From Acanthaster planci (taxonomy: Eukaryota; Echinodermata; Asteroidea; Valvatida; Acanthasteridae), in the NCBI RefSeq assembly GCF_001949145.1, contig NW_019091518.1, positions 333,980 through 397,979 on the forward strand: a stretch of 64,000 nucleotides of DNA. The letters run 5' to 3'. This document shows, piece after piece, positions 62,601 through 64,000 of this stretch. Position 1 is the first letter of the stretch, and each line of letters opens with the position of its first letter. The notes beneath the pieces were generated by a model. It did no database searches, was not told the origin of the DNA, and saw nothing but the letters and a program-made list of their open reading frames with translations. Both the position numbers and the translations under genes were made by a program.

Positions 62601-63559
62601 GAGATGAATAATCTGTACCCATGAAAATAAATGTAACTGCCTGGTCATTCCCACAGGCAGTGCAAAACAACTTTGGACTGGGCAGTATTTGCTCGTTCAA
62701 AAACAAGCCCCCCTTCTCCTATACTGATGAACACGTCTCAACAATTTCCTTCCAAAATATTGGATGCAAGAGGGAAATGTGATGTCAATTTCAAATAAAT
62801 ATTCCTGGGAGGGGACGTGCCGTTTTTTTGAGCTTAGCTGTGAAGGGACTGCCAGATATTTCTTTCCTAGGTGAAACTCTTGCTGAGAAGATTATTAAAG
62901 ATCCCTTGAACTTGTCTACTTAGATTCGCATTGTGGATACATACATGAAACAAGTACAACGCCGTCAGCGCCGACTAACCTCAGGTTTAGGGATTTCTCC
63001 TACACTTTTGGAAACAAGACAACCCTAGGCCTCAACATAACATGGCAGCTCCCAGGTATGTGTGTATACAGTTGTATAGAGTGCACCCTTTGTTTCGTTA
63101 GAATTTCAAGCATGGACAGTGTGAATTCTTTGGATTTTACAGATGGCACATATAGTACACTGTAGAACATGCTGTATCAATTCAGAATTGAATGACATTT
63201 CAAGCTGAGCATTGTACAGGAGATTTTGATGACAGAAATGTACCATAAACTTTATCAGAGGAAAACTTCTGTTTTGGGCATTGCAGCTTCTTTTAACTCA
63301 TTCCTAAGTTCAAAATACAAATGCATAATGTGTAAATACATGTAGTTTCCCTAAAAACCTACTAAATTCCTGGACTTACTTACTATTCTATACATGGGGT
63401 TGAATATGTGGTTAATGATGTGCTTTCCTCTCAGAGAATTATACTGGACTGAGGGGTTTCTTTGTGCACGTTATGAAAACCAGCTATCCAGTTGGTTCCC
63501 AGCACTGCAAAAAAGTCGCCTTCCCTGAATTGACGACGGCTCTGCAACGTCCATCTGAG
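56671..63559 (+). CDS. IL-17-receptor-like ectodomain gene, first 4 coding exons (partial, runs off the window)
   Basis: Exons 56671-56805, 62100-62139, 62924-63055 and 63435-63559 join in consistent phase (0, 1, 1, 0) to give 144 residues. Exon 1 encodes a hydrophobic signal sequence (YLVTLTLLEMLLFSP) then CDQPC. The later part reads TTPSAPTNLRFRDF, LGLNITWQLPEN, GLRGFFVHVMKTS and QHCKKVAF. The succession Pro-x-x-Pro-x-x-Leu, I-x-W-x-L, L-x-G-x-x-V and a following Cys resembles the first fibronectin-III-like domain of IL-17 receptors (IL17RA/IL17RD type). Identity rests on this pattern only; another FNIII-type receptor is possible. Intron 1 is 5.3 kb. The exon-4 donor is intact, so more exons lie to the right. 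Confidence 0.55.
56806..62099. other. Intron 1 of the receptor-like gene, repeat-rich
   Basis: Many TACATGTACATGT-type palindromic runs (for example near 60040, 60635 and 61610) and G-rich patches at 59227-59360. A foldback-like CCTAAC/TTAGG sequence lies near 57780. No coding exon is recognised on either strand. Confidence 0.5.
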
Positions 63560-63755
63560 GTGAGCAAGTTAGAAAGACGTACATGTACATGTAACCTTGG
63601 CACCGAGTTTGGAAGATGCAGGGCCGAGGTTCCGTGCACGTAATGTTAAAAAAGAGGTAAAGTTATGATGATGGCTCATGACCTCTGTTAAGGCCTTGCA
63701 ACAACTTTGATCCATGCAAATTCTTTGGGTTGTCTGCTTCATGCAGAAACAAGAG

Positions 63756-64000
63756 ATTGTTTGTTTGTTGGGTTGTTGGGTTTTTGTTTGTTTGTTTGTT
63801 GGGTTGTTGGGGTGTTTGTTTGTTTGTTTGTTTGTTTGTTTGTTTGTTTGTTTGTTTGTTTGTTTGTTTGTTTGTTGGGGTGTTTGTTTGTTTGTTTGTT
63901 TGTTTGTTTGTTTGTTTGTTTGTTTGTTGGGGNTTGGGGTGTTTGTTTGTTTGTTTGTTTGTTTGTTTGTTTGTTTGTTTGTTTGTTTGTTGGGGTGTTG
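63756..64000 (+). repeat. (TTTG)n microsatellite with TTGGGG interruptions and one N
   Basis: Long TTTG arrays are broken at intervals by GTTGGGGTG. Base 63933 is N, so the assembly is uncertain here. The array continues to the window edge. Confidence 0.95.

Noticed and set aside
63756-64000. Regular TTTG spacing as a possible array of functional repeats (CRISPR-like)
   Set aside because: Eukaryotic simple-sequence microsatellite; no unique spacers.

Overview
This is a window of animal nuclear DNA. Every recognisable protein gene is split by GT-AG introns in consistent phase, one tRNA gene carries an intron, and the intergenic DNA is AT-rich and full of small inverted-repeat transposons and short repeats such as TACATGTACATG. 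The gene set (actins, AMT, SLC23, UBL4A, an SLC16-type carrier, an IL-17-receptor-like gene) and the repeats fit a marine invertebrate deuterostome. An echinoderm is my best guess; a hemichordate or cephalochordate cannot be excluded from sequence alone.

Layout. 0-13 kb: two tandem plus-strand actin genes with identical intron positions. The first (2647-5027) encodes a conventional actin and has three CArG boxes upstream. The second (7580-10784) encodes a divergent actin with altered nucleotide-site residues and D-loop. An intron-containing tRNA-Leu(CAA) lies on the minus strand at 12890-13010, next to a tandem copy of its own 3' end. 13-16 kb: two non-autonomous DNA transposons. 16-21.5 kb: a complete 8-exon minus-strand gene for the glycine-cleavage T-protein (AMT).

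22.7-43 kb: two complete 12-exon SLC23 (nucleobase-ascorbate transporter) genes, divergently oriented, with identical lengths for all ten internal exons. Between them lie three orphan SLC23 exons (a relic of a third copy) and a broken membrane/coiled-coil gene fragment. 43-45.4 kb: a possible lone minus-strand exon, a 153-bp near-perfect palindrome whose centre looks like a histone mRNA 3' stem-loop, and a hAT-like element built of ACTTG-type repeats. 45.7-48.6 kb: UBL4A, 4 exons, plus strand. 51-54.5 kb: a monocarboxylate-transporter-like SLC16 gene, 4 coding exons, minus strand, with a roughly 300-residue loop containing a duplicated 36-residue motif. 56.7-63.6 kb: the first four coding exons of a gene for a secreted or membrane protein resembling the IL-17 receptor ectodomain; it continues beyond the window. 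The right edge is a (TTTG)n microsatellite with one undetermined base.

The genes form no operon or shared pathway. What links them is local duplication (actin pair, SLC23 cluster). Exon coordinates were derived by reading splice sites and checking that the phases add up. Transcript ends, UTR introns and promoters are inference.
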